Below are positions 23,954 to 32,941 of a DNA stretch of 64,000 nt, one piece after another. The stretch lies in assembly GCA_002280565.1 (NCBI GenBank), contig NCEF01000010.1, forward strand, positions 1-64,000, given 5' to 3'. Within the stretch, counting starts at the first letter, position 1, and each line of letters starts with the position of its first letter. The notes below the pieces were generated by a model. It made no database searches. It was not told the origin of the DNA and saw nothing but the letters and a program-made list of their open reading frames with translations. Made by a program: the position numbers and the translations under genes. This DNA is from Sphingomonas sp. 32-66-10 (GTDB lineage Bacteria; Pseudomonadota; Alphaproteobacteria; Sphingomonadales; Sphingomonadaceae).

Positions 23954-25155
23954 GTTCCGCCAGCATCCTTCGGCACGTACCGCTTCGCCGCCAGCCGCCC
24001 GAATCCCTCGGCCGCACGCTCGACCCACAGCGGCCCCAGCCGGTCGCTGCCCTGCGCGGGCACGGTCCCGACCATGAACGAATCGCGCAGCGTGCGGATC
24101 GACAAGCCGGCATACCATTTGAGTGCGACCGGCAGGATCGGCACGAACATCGGCTTGCCCTGAACATTGACCACGCGCATCTGCTCGCCCGCCTGCGTCA
24201 CCTGCCCCTTGAGCATGTGGATGCCGCCGGGCGCGATGCTGAACGGCTCCGACCCCGGCGCCATCCGCGCCGCGCCGTGGAACGCCGCGATCTGTGCGTC
24301 CTGATCGGGATTGGCGGCGAACAGGCCGAGCACCGCGCGGACATTTTCCGCCGATTCCGGGCCGCGATTCTGAATATAGAGCTCGAAATCGATGCTCACC
24401 ACGCCGTCGCGGATCGCGGCGCGCAGGGGACGAATCTCGGTTACCAGCGGTCCCGGCGGCGGCGGCACCGGCGCGACTGCTCCGGCGGCAGCGGGCTGCG
24501 GGGCGGCGGACGCAGGCGAAGCCGGTTGCGGCGCGGGACGCGGCGGAGCGGGCGGATTGACCACCCCGGCGCGTGCCGGCGGGCCAGGCGTGGGCGGCGA
24601 CGCGATCACCGGCGTCTCGGCGATCTCGGCCTCCGCGTCGTCTTCACGACGACGGCGGCGTCGCCCGGCGATCGCCAGGCCAGCGCCAAGTCCCACGACC
24701 AGTGCAGCCGCCGCAGCCAGCGCAGGCCATAGCCAGACCGGCAGCGTGTCACTGCCCGCATCCGCCACCGGAGTCGGGCCCGCTTCCACCGGAACCGTGC
24801 CCGCCTGCGGCGTCGCCACCGGTGTGAAGTCGGACGGTCCGAACCGCGTCGGGCTCGGCTGTGGCGTCGGTTGAGCCGTTGCTTCCGATGTCGGCCGGGC
24901 GGCAGGCTGAACCGTGGTCGGACGCGGCGACGGGGTCGCGCGCGGCGGGATCGGCACCGGCGTGACCGTCGGCTGCGGCGCGGGCGCCGGGGTCGGCGTG
25001 GGCGTCGCGCGGGGCGTGGGGTTGGGGTTGATGTCGAAATTGCCGATCGGCGGCGTGATCACCGTCGGCCGCTGGCCATTTTGGGCAGCGGCCGGGCTCA
25101 TCAGCACCAGGATCATGGTCAGCGCAGTGGTCGCGCGGAGGGTCGTCGCAGTCAC
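23950..25155 (-). CDS. proline-rich single-span membrane protein, paralogue 1
   Basis: A 401-residue exported protein: signal peptide (ILVLMSPAAAQ), a ~100-residue Pro/Thr-rich linker, one membrane helix (WLWPALAAAAALVVGLGAGLAIAG) with an RRRRRR stop-transfer, a second Pro/Ala-rich linker and a C-terminal ~160-residue beta-rich domain (IRDGVVSIDFELYIQNRGPESAENVRAV). The terminal domain reads like an Ig/CARDB-type module (conserved N, G and paired strands). The next upstream gene has the same architecture and similar C-terminal motifs, so these are tandem paralogues. The function is unknown; the C-terminal domain would be cytosolic. Confidence 0.8.
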   Translation of the reverse strand: MTATTLRATTALTMILVLMSPAAAQNGQRPTVITPPIGNFDINPNPTPRATPTPTPAPAPQPTVTPVPIPPRATPSPRPTTVQPAARPTSEATAQPTPQPSPTRFGPSDFTPVATPQAGTVPVEAGPTPVADAGSDTLPVWLWPALAAAAALVVGLGAGLAIAGRRRRRREDDAEAEIAETPVIASPPTPGPPARAGVVNPPAPPRPAPQPASPASAAPQPAAAGAVAPVPPPPGPLVTEIRPLRAAIRDGVVSIDFELYIQNRGPESAENVRAVLGLFAANPDQDAQIAAFHGAARMAPGSEPFSIAPGGIHMLKGQVTQAGEQMRVVNVQGKPMFVPILPVALKWYAGLSIRTLRDSFMVGTVPAQGSDRLGPLWVERAAEGFGRLAAKRYVPKDAGGT

Positions 25156-25221
25156 CCGCCGCGCCTAGCATGGAGAAGGCGGGCCCGCGCACCAAAAAAT
25201 GCGCAGCCCCGCCTGAAAAGC

Positions 25222-25246
25222 GACCCGCCCCGGCGCAATCCGGGGC
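25222..25246 (-). terminator. possible hairpin terminator between the two proline-rich genes
   Basis: CGCCCCGG and CCGGGGCG form an 8-bp stem with a 6-base loop. On the minus strand the bases after it include CTTTTC, but not immediately. It is more likely partial attenuation than full termination. Confidence 0.4.
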
Positions 25247-25264
25247 GAGCCTGTGGTTACGGCG

Positions 25265-26626
25265 TCAGATCTTGGCCGGAACGCCGACCAGTTCGGCCTC
25301 GATATCGGCATACATGGACGGATCGTTCTGGATTGCGATCGGCTCCAGCTGCGTGCCGCCATTGCTGCGCCCGATGCGGAACGCGGCGGCGGTGCGCCCT
25401 TCGCGCCCATCGGGCAGGCGATAGCGGGCATCGGCGACCAGCACTGGCGTGAAGCTGTCATCGTCGCCCGCGATTGCGTCGACGGCGTCGCGCGACATGG
25501 TCAGCATGGCTTCGAGGGTCGTGCCGTCACCCGGCGCGATCGTCTCGGCGTCGATCCGCGACTCCGTTGGCGGGTTCGTCAGCATCCGCTCAATCTCGCT
25601 CGACTGCGCGCTGTGCTCGCCCAGCATGAACGCGGCGATCCGCACGTCCTCGGCCGGAGCGCCGCCCGCATTGGCGACGGTCAGTTCGAACCCGACCGTC
25701 GCACCGCGACGGCTCATCCCTGCGCGAATCGGGCGCATCGCCAGTTCCAGCTGCGGGCGCTCGCCGGTCGGCTTGGCACCACCGAGAATTGCGGCAACGT
25801 CCGCCGGATCGGCGTCGCTCAGTTCGGCACGCTCCAGCGCCGGCTTGGCCACATCCCGCTTGGGCGCGATCCGCTCGCCCAGCTCGGGCTCATGACGCGG
25901 TGCGATAAACGCCGGAGCGGCGGCGACCGGATCAGCGACCGGGCGCTCGACCACGCGATTGGGGCTTGAGCGCTCGGTGACCGGCTCACGCACCGGCTCG
26001 ACCGGCGCGGCAACCGCGACCTCTTCCGCGATATAGGGCTCATCCGCGCGGCGGCGACGCAGCAGCATTGCGCCCGCAACCAATGCAGCAACGCCACCCA
26101 GAGCAGCGAGGATCAGCCACATGGTCCCGCCCTCACCGGGCGCGGTCTCGACCGGCGCGGGTGCAGTTTCGGTGACAGGATCGGCGGTCGGAGGCACGGC
26201 CTGCGCAACCGGCGCTACCGGGGCAGCGCTGATCTCCGGTGCAGCGGCTGGCGCCGCAGCGACCGGTTCGGCTGCGGGCTCTGCACGCTGCGGCGTCTCC
26301 ACCGCCCGGGTCGGGCGCTCAGCACGCGCTTCAGCACGCCGGGCAGCCGCACGCTCGCGATCCTCCTGCTCGGCCTGTTCGAGCACGCCGGGTGCGACGG
26401 GCACGCTTGCCGCGCCTGAGGGCGGGGTCTGCGCGGTCGGCACCTGAACCGGCGGCGGCGTGACCGGCTGTGGTACCGGGGCAGGAGCCGGCGCGGTCGG
26501 CACCAGCACCGTCGGCGGGGTCACCGTCTCCTGTGCCAGCGCGGTTGCGGGGAGAGCGGCGGCGGCGAAAAGCAGCGCCACTGCTCGGCGAAGCGCGGGT
26601 CGCGCATGATGTGCTGTGTGGGTCAT
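25265..26626 (-). CDS. proline-rich single-span membrane protein, paralogue 2
   Basis: A 453-residue relative of the downstream gene, with the same order: signal peptide (LLFAAAALPATALAQ), a long Pro/Ala/Glu linker containing EDRERAAARRAEARAERP, one membrane helix (MWLILAALGGVAALVAGAMLL) ending in RRRR, another linker and a C-terminal beta-rich domain (RRGATVGFELTVANAGGAPAEDVRIAAFML). The shared motif FEL(T/Y)xxNxGxxxAE(D/N)VR links the paralogues. ATG 26626. The role is unknown; a membrane scaffold or regulator is the kind of job such layouts do. Confidence 0.8.
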   Translation of the reverse strand: MTHTAHHARPALRRAVALLFAAAALPATALAQETVTPPTVLVPTAPAPAPVPQPVTPPPVQVPTAQTPPSGAASVPVAPGVLEQAEQEDRERAAARRAEARAERPTRAVETPQRAEPAAEPVAAAPAAAPEISAAPVAPVAQAVPPTADPVTETAPAPVETAPGEGGTMWLILAALGGVAALVAGAMLLRRRRADEPYIAEEVAVAAPVEPVREPVTERSSPNRVVERPVADPVAAAPAFIAPRHEPELGERIAPKRDVAKPALERAELSDADPADVAAILGGAKPTGERPQLELAMRPIRAGMSRRGATVGFELTVANAGGAPAEDVRIAAFMLGEHSAQSSEIERMLTNPPTESRIDAETIAPGDGTTLEAMLTMSRDAVDAIAGDDDSFTPVLVADARYRLPDGREGRTAAAFRIGRSNGGTQLEPIAIQNDPSMYADIEAELVGVPAKI

Positions 26627-26793
26627 AACGGTGGGTCAACAAGTGGAACCCGCGATTCGTCGCAACCACGGCTCAAAATTGCGGTGAGTTGTTACCCGCC
26701 ATCGCCCAGTTGACGATTCCGCTTTACTCCAACGAAAACGGGGACGACTTGCGCCGCCCCCGTGACTAGTTGCCCAGTGACCTGAACATTTGT

Positions 26794-28209
26794 TCAGGGA
26801 ACGGTCACCGTCTGGAATTCGATGTCCTTTAGTTCCGGCAAAGCCTGAAGCTGCGGCGTGACGACCTTCAGGTCGCCGACAACGACCAGGGTCAACTTGT
26901 CGAGTGGCAAACGCTTTGCCGCTTCGCTGATCTGCGCATTGGTCACACCCAGCGTCGAAGGGACATACTTGTCCAGCCAGTCGCGCGGCAGGCCCAGCGC
27001 GTCGCGCGTCGCCAGCGTGTTGACCAAGGCGCCCGGCGTCGAATTCTGGATCGCGAACAGCCCGGCCATATATTGCCGCATCCCGTTCGCTTCCTCGTCG
27101 CCCGGCGGGGTCGTCTGCAGCGCGCGGATTTCCTTGAACACCTCGGTCAGCGACGCACCCGTAGCGGTCGTCGTCACATCGGCGTTGAACGTCCACAGCG
27201 CGTTGGTCGGCAGCAGCCCGACCCCCGACCCGGGCGAATAGGTATAGCCCTTATTCTCGCGGATATTGCGCGTGATACGCGAGCTGAACGATCCGCCCAG
27301 CAGCGCATTCATTACCCGCGTCGGGATATCGCCCGGCGTCCCGGCATCAGGCGCGGGGAAGACCAGGTTGATCGTCGATTGCGGCGCGCCCGGACGGTCG
27401 ACCAGCAGCACTTGCGGCCCGACCTTCGGATTGACCGGGATCAGCGCCCGCTCCGGCCCTGCGGCCCAGCCGCCGAACGCCTTCTCCACCGCCGCCTTCA
27501 CCGCCGCCGCGTCGAAGCGCCCGGCGATGTAGAGGTGCGACCGCTTCGCCCCGAAATTCGCGGCATGCCATGCCTTCAGCTTGGCCGCGTCATAGGCGTT
27601 GAACTGTGCCGGGGTCGGCAGCACGCGGCCATAGGGGTGGTCGGTGCCATAATAGGCCCGCGTCACCGCCGCATTGGCCAGCACGCCCGGCTGGGTCAGC
27701 CCGATGGCAAGGCGGCGGTTCCAGTTCGCCTTGACCCGCGCCAGCTCGGTCTCGGGAAAGCTCGGCCGCTGCGCGACATCGGCAACCAGTCCGATTGCGT
27801 CCACCGTGCGCTCCGACAGGACATTGATCGACACGCCCGATGAGGTCGGGCCCGACCCGGTCCCGATCCCGCCGCCCATCTCGGCGGCCTTTTGCGCGAT
27901 CTGCGCGGCGGTCATCCCCGCCGCTCCTTCGCGCATCATGTCGAGCGTCAGGCCCGCGAGCCAGGTGTCCGGCCCCTCGTTGATCGATCCGGTATAGGTC
28001 TGCAGCGACACCACCGCCTTGGGCACGACGCCATAGGGGATCAGCGTCACCTTCATCCCGTTGGCCAGGACATAGGTTTCGCTCGCCGGCACCTTGAACG
28101 GCTTGGGCGCGGGGATCGGCGGCGGGGTCGAGGGAAGCTCCTGCGCGGCAACGCCCATCGGCGCGGCGAGCAGGGCGGCAGCCGTCAGGCTGGCGATCAT
28201 GCGGCGCAT
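26794..28209 (-). CDS. M16-family peptidase subunit lacking the zinc motif
   Basis: A 471-residue exported M16 protein (signal peptide AALLAAPMGVAAQ). It lacks the HxxEH zinc motif but keeps the C-terminal substrate-binding R/Y pair (ITRNIRENKGYTYS), as in the non-catalytic partner of heterodimeric M16B peptidases. The neighbouring gene upstream encodes the zinc-bearing subunit, with one base between its expected TGA (28211) and this ATG (28209). Together they would degrade peptides in the periplasm. In the present sequence the upstream frame runs straight into this gene, which would fuse the two proteins. Confidence 0.9.
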   Translation of the reverse strand: MRRMIASLTAAALLAAPMGVAAQELPSTPPPIPAPKPFKVPASETYVLANGMKVTLIPYGVVPKAVVSLQTYTGSINEGPDTWLAGLTLDMMREGAAGMTAAQIAQKAAEMGGGIGTGSGPTSSGVSINVLSERTVDAIGLVADVAQRPSFPETELARVKANWNRRLAIGLTQPGVLANAAVTRAYYGTDHPYGRVLPTPAQFNAYDAAKLKAWHAANFGAKRSHLYIAGRFDAAAVKAAVEKAFGGWAAGPERALIPVNPKVGPQVLLVDRPGAPQSTINLVFPAPDAGTPGDIPTRVMNALLGGSFSSRITRNIRENKGYTYSPGSGVGLLPTNALWTFNADVTTTATGASLTEVFKEIRALQTTPPGDEEANGMRQYMAGLFAIQNSTPGALVNTLATRDALGLPRDWLDKYVPSTLGVTNAQISEAAKRLPLDKLTLVVVGDLKVVTPQLQALPELKDIEFQTVTVP

Positions 28210-28210
28210 C

Positions 28211-29589
28211 TCACTTGCCTCCTTGCTGAGCGGCGGGCGCGGCTGGCTGGGCCGCGCCGGGATCGATGACATAGATCGACCGGTTGGTCGGGCGCAGATA
28301 GTCCTGCGCCGTCTTCTGGTGACCTTGTTCGGGTCATTGTCGAACAGCGCATAGACGGCGAGCAGGTCAATGAGGCCGATCCGCCCGGTCCCGTCGATTG
28401 TCGAGTAGAGCGAGGAGCGCATCTTGGTCCGCGCCCGCGCCAGCTCCTCAGGAGTCACCTTCTTGGTGCGCAGCTCCTCGATCACCGCATCCACCGCCGC
28501 CTTGATCTCGTCGCGGCTGCGATTGGCGTCATGCGTGAAGTTAAAGCTCCACAGCATCGGCCCCTGATAGTTGAACATGTTGCCCAGCGGGAAGTTGATG
28601 CCCCCGCCCACCTCGCCCGCAATCCCCGTCTCGGCGACCAGCTTGCGATACAGGCGGCTGTCATTGCCCTTGACCAGCATCTGGTCGATCAGGCCCATGG
28701 CGAACCATTCTGGCGTGCCGCGTGCGGGGACATGATAGCCCGCCGCCCAGCCGGGCTTGGGGGCGAGCTTGTCGGTGCGCGCGCGGAATTTCTCCTCCGT
28801 CTGGCGCGGTTCGCTGATGTCGGGCAGCGTGACCGGCGGCGCCTTGGGCATCCAGCCATAATATTTCTCGACCATCGCCTTGGTCGCGGCATAATCGATG
28901 TCGCCCGCCACCACGAGCACGGCGTTGGACGGCTTGTAGAAGCTGTCGAAGAACTGCTTGGCATCCTCGACCGTCGCCGCCTCAATCTCCTTCAGCTCGC
29001 CGTAGAAATTGTGGCTGTTATACCAGTTGGTATTCGCCAGCATCGGAAGGTCGATCCACGGCCAGGTGCTGTACGGCTGGTTGAGGACGTTGACCTTGAC
29101 CTCGTTGCCGACGACGCCCTGCTGGTTCTTCAGCACCTCGTCATTGATCACCGGCGCGGACATGCGATCCGCCTCCAGCCACAGCATCCGCTCCAGCGCG
29201 TTCGACGGCACGACCTCGAAATAGTTGGTGAAGTCGTAGCGGGTCGATCCATTCAGGATGCCGCCGGCATTGCTGATCGTGCTGATATGCACGCCCTTGG
29301 GCGCGTTCTTCGATCCCTGGAACAGCAGATGTTCGAACAGATGCGCAAAGCCGGTGCGCTCGCGCGGTTCGATGCGGAACCCGATGCCGTAATAGACGCC
29401 GACCGTCACCGTCGGGCTCAGCGTATCCTTCGCCAGCACCACGCGAAGCCCGTTGGGCAGCGTGTAATATTGCATCTCGACCTTGAGCTTCGCGGGCGCG
29501 CTCTGCGCCGCCGCCGGGCTCGCCGCCAGCCCCAGCGGCAGCGCCGCCCCGGCCAGCGCAAGCGCGGTCATCCATCGTTTCACTGTCAT
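28211..29589 (-). pseudogene. zinc-dependent M16-family peptidase, frame-broken near the C-terminus
   Basis: ATG 29589 with GAGGGG upstream gives a signal peptide and an active M16 N-terminal domain (HLFEHLLFQGSKN and the distal EVKVNV Glu). Up to DNDPNKVT (~28322) it matches the family. The family tail then resumes in another frame as KTAQDYLRPTNRSIYVIDPG, ending at TGA 28211. The usual ~15-25 residues between the two are missing, so a short segment is deleted and the frame is lost. As written, translation continues into the next M16 gene as a ~931-residue fusion with ~40 aberrant residues. The lesion would damage the C-terminal half, not the active site. Confidence 0.8.
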
Positions 29590-29673
29590 GGCGATCCCCT
29601 CGATTGACCGAATGTGTATGAAGCTACCAGCACAGTCTGCAGAGTCGAGCCGCGATTTCGCGTGTTCCGGGTT

Positions 29674-30825
29674 TTACAGGTCCGGAATGACGATACCCAA
29701 CGGAGCCAGCGCAGCCGCCGCGCGGCTCTTCACCTTGAAGAACCCCGCCGTCGCAAGCGGCCACAATGCCGCGTCATAGGGGTTGCGCAGCTGCGCCAGC
29801 GGATAGCCGTCGGGCAGGCTGTCGCGCAGCGGTCCGACCGTCAGCCACGGCGCCACCAGCGCCAGATCGCCCGGCTCCGGCCAGTCCGCAACCAGCTCGA
29901 CGGGACAGCCATAGGCCGCGCCCGCCCGCGCCGCCGCATCCGCCACCGCCCCCTCGGCAAAGCCGCACGCGGCGCCACTCGCCCCCGCCAGCCCATGCGC
30001 GGTCACCCCGATCACCCGCGCGGGTGGCGGCAGGTCCAGCGCGTCGAAGCCGGTATCGTCGGCATGGATCACCAGCGCATAGCGGCCGCCCGGCACCGCA
30101 TCGCCGCGCGCAGGCGGGGTCATCGGGGCGTCGCCGTCGAACGGAAGCGGCTCCGCTTCCTCATCCAGCCCATGCGGGTCGAACCGGCCTTCGGTGTAGC
30201 GCCGGATATTCTCCGCCCGCGCCAGATAATGCTTCCCCCGCGTATGCAGCCCCGCGACCCAGCGCCACGACAGCGTGTTCGACGCTGCATCGCCATCGAC
30301 CAGTTCGCGCAGGAACAGGTCCGCCCCTAGCTGCCATGGCAGCCGCAGGGTGAAGATCCAGATGCTCGCAAACCACATGCGCGCGTGGTTGTGCAGCCAG
30401 CCCTCGGCATGCAGCTGCGCGACCCACGCATCGAAACAATCGATGCCGGTCCGCCCCTTCACCGCCGCGGCCAGCCACTCTGCCAGCGCCGCATCCTGCG
30501 CCACCGCAGCGCGCGCCGCATCCAGTCCGGCGCCATAGCGCTCCCAAATCTCCGGCCGCTGCTCCAGCCAGCCCTTGAAATAGCCGCGCCACAGGACTTC
30601 GCTGACAAACTTGGCGGCGTCGGGTCCGTGCCCGGCGGTCGCCATCTGGATCAATTCGCGCTCGCTGATCAGGCGGCGGCGCACCCAGGGGGACAGTGCC
30701 GACACCGTATCCGGCTGCGACCCCGTGTCGAAATTGCGCCGCGCGGCATAGGCGCTGCCCATCTTCGGCGCGAACGCTTCGGCACGTGCCAACGCTGCGG
30801 CGCGAGTCGGTTCCCACACCGCCAT
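29674..30825 (-). CDS. antenna-less photolyase/cryptochrome-like FAD-binding protein
   Basis: A 383-residue protein beginning directly with the helical FAD-binding domain of the photolyase/cryptochrome family. Matches include SALSPWVRRRLISERE, FVSEVLWRGYFKGWLE, TGIDCFDAWVAQLHAEGWLHNHARMWFASI and the SNTLSWRWVAG block. The N-terminal antenna (MTHF or 8-HDF) domain of normal photolyases is missing, and a ~130-residue C-terminal extension of unknown fold is added. The gene starts 7 bases after the CinA-like gene and is in its operon. It could be a repair enzyme or photoreceptor; this cannot be decided here. Confidence 0.85.
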   Translation of the reverse strand: MAVWEPTRAAALARAEAFAPKMGSAYAARRNFDTGSQPDTVSALSPWVRRRLISERELIQMATAGHGPDAAKFVSEVLWRGYFKGWLEQRPEIWERYGAGLDAARAAVAQDAALAEWLAAAVKGRTGIDCFDAWVAQLHAEGWLHNHARMWFASIWIFTLRLPWQLGADLFLRELVDGDAASNTLSWRWVAGLHTRGKHYLARAENIRRYTEGRFDPHGLDEEAEPLPFDGDAPMTPPARGDAVPGGRYALVIHADDTGFDALDLPPPARVIGVTAHGLAGASGAACGFAEGAVADAAARAGAAYGCPVELVADWPEPGDLALVAPWLTVGPLRDSLPDGYPLAQLRNPYDAALWPLATAGFFKVKSRAAAALAPLGIVIPDL

Positions 30826-30832
30826 GACAGGA

Positions 30833-31588
30833 TCAGATCCCGCCCTGCGTCACGTCGCGCCCGCTCGCCTCCAGCTGCGCCGTGAGGTCGGCCAGGCACG
30901 CCTCAACCGCCGCCATCTCCGTGGCGCGCACGACGAAATTCGCCCCCACCCGCCCCTCGCGGAAGAACGGGTAGCTGCCGATTGCCACGCCTTCATGCGC
31001 CTTTTCGGTCGCGCGCAGCACATCGGCGACCTCGCTCTCCGCCACCCAGCATCCGATCGTCCCGCTGACCACCGGCTTGCCGCCCTCCAGCGTGCCCGTC
31101 AGCGCGTCGAGCATGCCCGCGGTGATGTGCGGCACCCCGGCCATGATGAAGATATTGCCGACCCGGATGCCCGGCGCGCCCGACATGCGATTGGGGATCA
31201 GGTCCGCCCCCTCCGGCACCCGCGCCATGCGCAGCCGCGCCTCGGTCAGCCCGCCGCGCGTTTCGTAATAGCGCTCCAGCGTCGCGCGCGCCTCCGGGTG
31301 GATGACCACCGGCACGCCCAGCGCCGCCGCGATCGCATCGACGGTGATGTCATCATGCGTCGGCCCGATGCCGCCGGTCGTAAAGCAATAGTCATAGCCG
31401 GTGCGGATCGCATCCACCGCCGCGACAATGCGCTCCTGCACATCGGGCACCACGCGCACTTCGGACAGGCGGATACCCTGCACATTCAGCCAGATCGCGA
31501 TCTGCGCGACATTCTTGTCCTGGGTGCGACCCGACAGGATCTCGTCCCCGATGATGACCAGCCCGGCGGTCCAGATGCGCTCGCTCAT
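30833..31588 (-). CDS. CinA-like molybdopterin-binding (MoCF) domain protein
   Basis: A 251-residue protein of the competence/damage-inducible CinA N-terminal type. The MoCF fold begins AGLVIIGDEILSGRTQDKN and holds the TTGGIGPTHDDITVDAIA signature and a later GVPHITAGML. The C-terminal nicotinamide-nucleotide deamidase domain of full CinA is absent. Related stand-alone proteins have ADP-ribose pyrophosphatase or unknown activity. The photolyase-like gene follows 7 bases later. The start ATG 31588 lies beside a long palindromic repeat shared with the map promoter region. Confidence 0.88.
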   Translation of the reverse strand: MSERIWTAGLVIIGDEILSGRTQDKNVAQIAIWLNVQGIRLSEVRVVPDVQERIVAAVDAIRTGYDYCFTTGGIGPTHDDITVDAIAAALGVPVVIHPEARATLERYYETRGGLTEARLRMARVPEGADLIPNRMSGAPGIRVGNIFIMAGVPHITAGMLDALTGTLEGGKPVVSGTIGCWVAESEVADVLRATEKAHEGVAIGSYPFFREGRVGANFVVRATEMAAVEACLADLTAQLEASGRDVTQGGI

Positions 31589-31625
31589 GATTGTCCTTCG
31601 GTTCAGCAGGCTGAACCGGGGGCGG

Positions 31626-31724
31626 CACCGGCCCGCTCTCCCAGCCGGCCACCCAACGCCAGTATCCTATGGGTGGCCGGGTGGGGGAGCGGGCCGGTGC
31701 CGCGATCCAGCGCAGCTGGATCCA
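31626..31724. repeat. 30-bp-arm inverted repeat with second hairpin (GGGTGGCCGGGTG family, copy 1)
   Basis: The arms at 31626-31655 and 31670-31699 are 30 bases long with two mismatches. A second hairpin follows at 31703-31724 (GATCCA-GCGCAGC-TGGATC type). The element sits between divergent genes (CinA-like and map). A near-identical copy is at 61774-61870. Confidence 0.88.
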
Positions 31725-31770
31725 CCTAGACGAACTATCTCACCTCGCAAAGTTACCCTTAAGGCCCTAT

Positions 31771-32607
31771 ATGGCGCGCATGACTGAATATGTTGCCGTA
31801 ACCGCCGACACGAACTTCGCCCGCGATGGGGCGATCAAACTTTACGGGCCCGACGGCTTCGCCGGGATGCGCGCTGCGGGCAAGCTCGCCGCCGAGATTC
31901 TCGACGCGCTCGTCCCGCACGTCGTGCCCGGCGTGACCACGGCGGAGCTGGACGATATCGTCCGCCGCATGACGCTGGATGGCGGCGCGGTCCCCGCGAC
32001 GCTCGGCTATCGCGGCTATACGCACAGCTGCTGCATCAGCATCAACCATGTCGTGTGCCACGGAATTCCGGGCAACAAGGCGCTGAAGGACGGCGATATC
32101 GTCAATATCGACGTGACGCCCCTGCTCGACGGCTGGCATGGCGACACCAGCCGCATGTATCTGGTCGGCGATGTGCCGTTGAAGGCAAAGCGGCTGGTCG
32201 ACGTCACCTATGAATGCCTGATGATCGGCATCGAAATGGCCAAGCCCGGCAACACCATGGGCGATATCGGCCACGCAATTCAGCGCCACGCCGAAAAGCA
32301 CCGCTACGGCGTCGTCCGCGATTTCTGTGGCCACGGCCTTGGCCGCGTCTTCCACGACGCCCCCGAAGTCGTCCATGTCGGCCGCCCCGGCACCGGGCCG
32401 GAGCTCAAGCCCGGCATGTTCTTCACTATCGAACCGATGATCAACATCGGTCGCCCCGATGTGAAGCTGCTCGACGATGGCTGGACGGCGGTCACCCGCG
32501 ACCGTTCGCTCTCGGCCCAGTTCGAACATTCGATCGGCATTACCGAGACCGGCTGCGAAATCTTCACCCAGTCGGCGACGGGCCGCCATCAGCCGCCCTA
32601 CGCCTGA
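31771..32607 (+). CDS. map: methionine aminopeptidase, type I
   Basis: A 278-residue MetAP that removes the initiator Met from new proteins. The five metal ligands are all visible: D114 (NIDVTP), D125 (WHGDTS), H188 (GHGLGR), E221 (FTIEPM) and E252 (QFEHSIGIT). THSCCISINHVVCHGIPG is the usual substrate-side signature. ATG 31771 has AAGG at a good distance; ATG 31780 is possible. A small gene begins on the stop codon (TGATG). The promoter region contains the long palindromic repeat. Confidence 0.96.
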   Translation: MARMTEYVAVTADTNFARDGAIKLYGPDGFAGMRAAGKLAAEILDALVPHVVPGVTTAELDDIVRRMTLDGGAVPATLGYRGYTHSCCISINHVVCHGIPGNKALKDGDIVNIDVTPLLDGWHGDTSRMYLVGDVPLKAKRLVDVTYECLMIGIEMAKPGNTMGDIGHAIQRHAEKHRYGVVRDFCGHGLGRVFHDAPEVVHVGRPGTGPELKPGMFFTIEPMINIGRPDVKLLDDGWTAVTRDRSLSAQFEHSIGITETGCEIFTQSATGRHQPPYA

Positions 32608-32789
32608 TGGCCGAGGGCAAGTTCGAACGCCACCGCCAGCCCTGGCGGCAGGACGAAATCCGGAAGCTGCACACGCTCGCTAAAAAGGGCATGGCGCTGA
32701 AAGCGATAGCAAAGGCGCTGACCCGCAGCGAGGAATCGGTCAGGGACCGCGCCAAGGAAGACGGCCTGTCGATCGCGAAGCTGCGCTAG
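32607..32789 (+). CDS. small SANT/Myb-like helix-turn-helix protein
   Basis: A 60-residue basic protein starting on the last base of the map stop (TGATG), so translationally coupled to map. The sequence QPWRQDEIRKLHTLAKKGMA then KAIAKALTRSEESVRDRAK has the three-helix pattern of short Myb/SANT-like DNA-binding proteins common in sphingomonads and rhizobia. The whole protein is the domain. Target and role are unknown. Confidence 0.8.
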   Translation: MAEGKFERHRQPWRQDEIRKLHTLAKKGMALKAIAKALTRSEESVRDRAKEDGLSIAKLR

Positions 32790-32816
32790 CGCTTCCGCTC
32801 TCCCAATCTCCAATCG

Positions 32817-32919
32817 TCACCCCGGCCTTGTGCCGGGGTCCACTGTGCCGCACATCCGGCGCCTGAGCCTCTCGCTTCGCGCCTGCCGCCCGGTGGACCC
32901 CGGCACAGGGCCGGGGTGA
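32817..32919. repeat. 27-bp-arm inverted repeat (CCCCGGC/GCCGGGG family)
   Basis: The arms at 32817-32843 and 32893-32919 are complementary with one mismatch, and each is also a short CCGG-CCGG hairpin. The ~49-base centre is unremarkable. It fills most of the gap between the small HTH gene and the flavoprotein gene and ends 8 bases before the latter's ribosome-binding site. Confidence 0.88.
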
Positions 32920-32941
32920 AAAACGTTGGAAAGCGCCCGCC

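Noticed and set aside
26777-26808. Hairpin at the end of the M16 pair as a terminator
   Set aside because: A good GTGACC/GGTCAC plus CCTGAAC/GTTCAGG structure overlaps the stop codon, but there is no T run on the minus strand.
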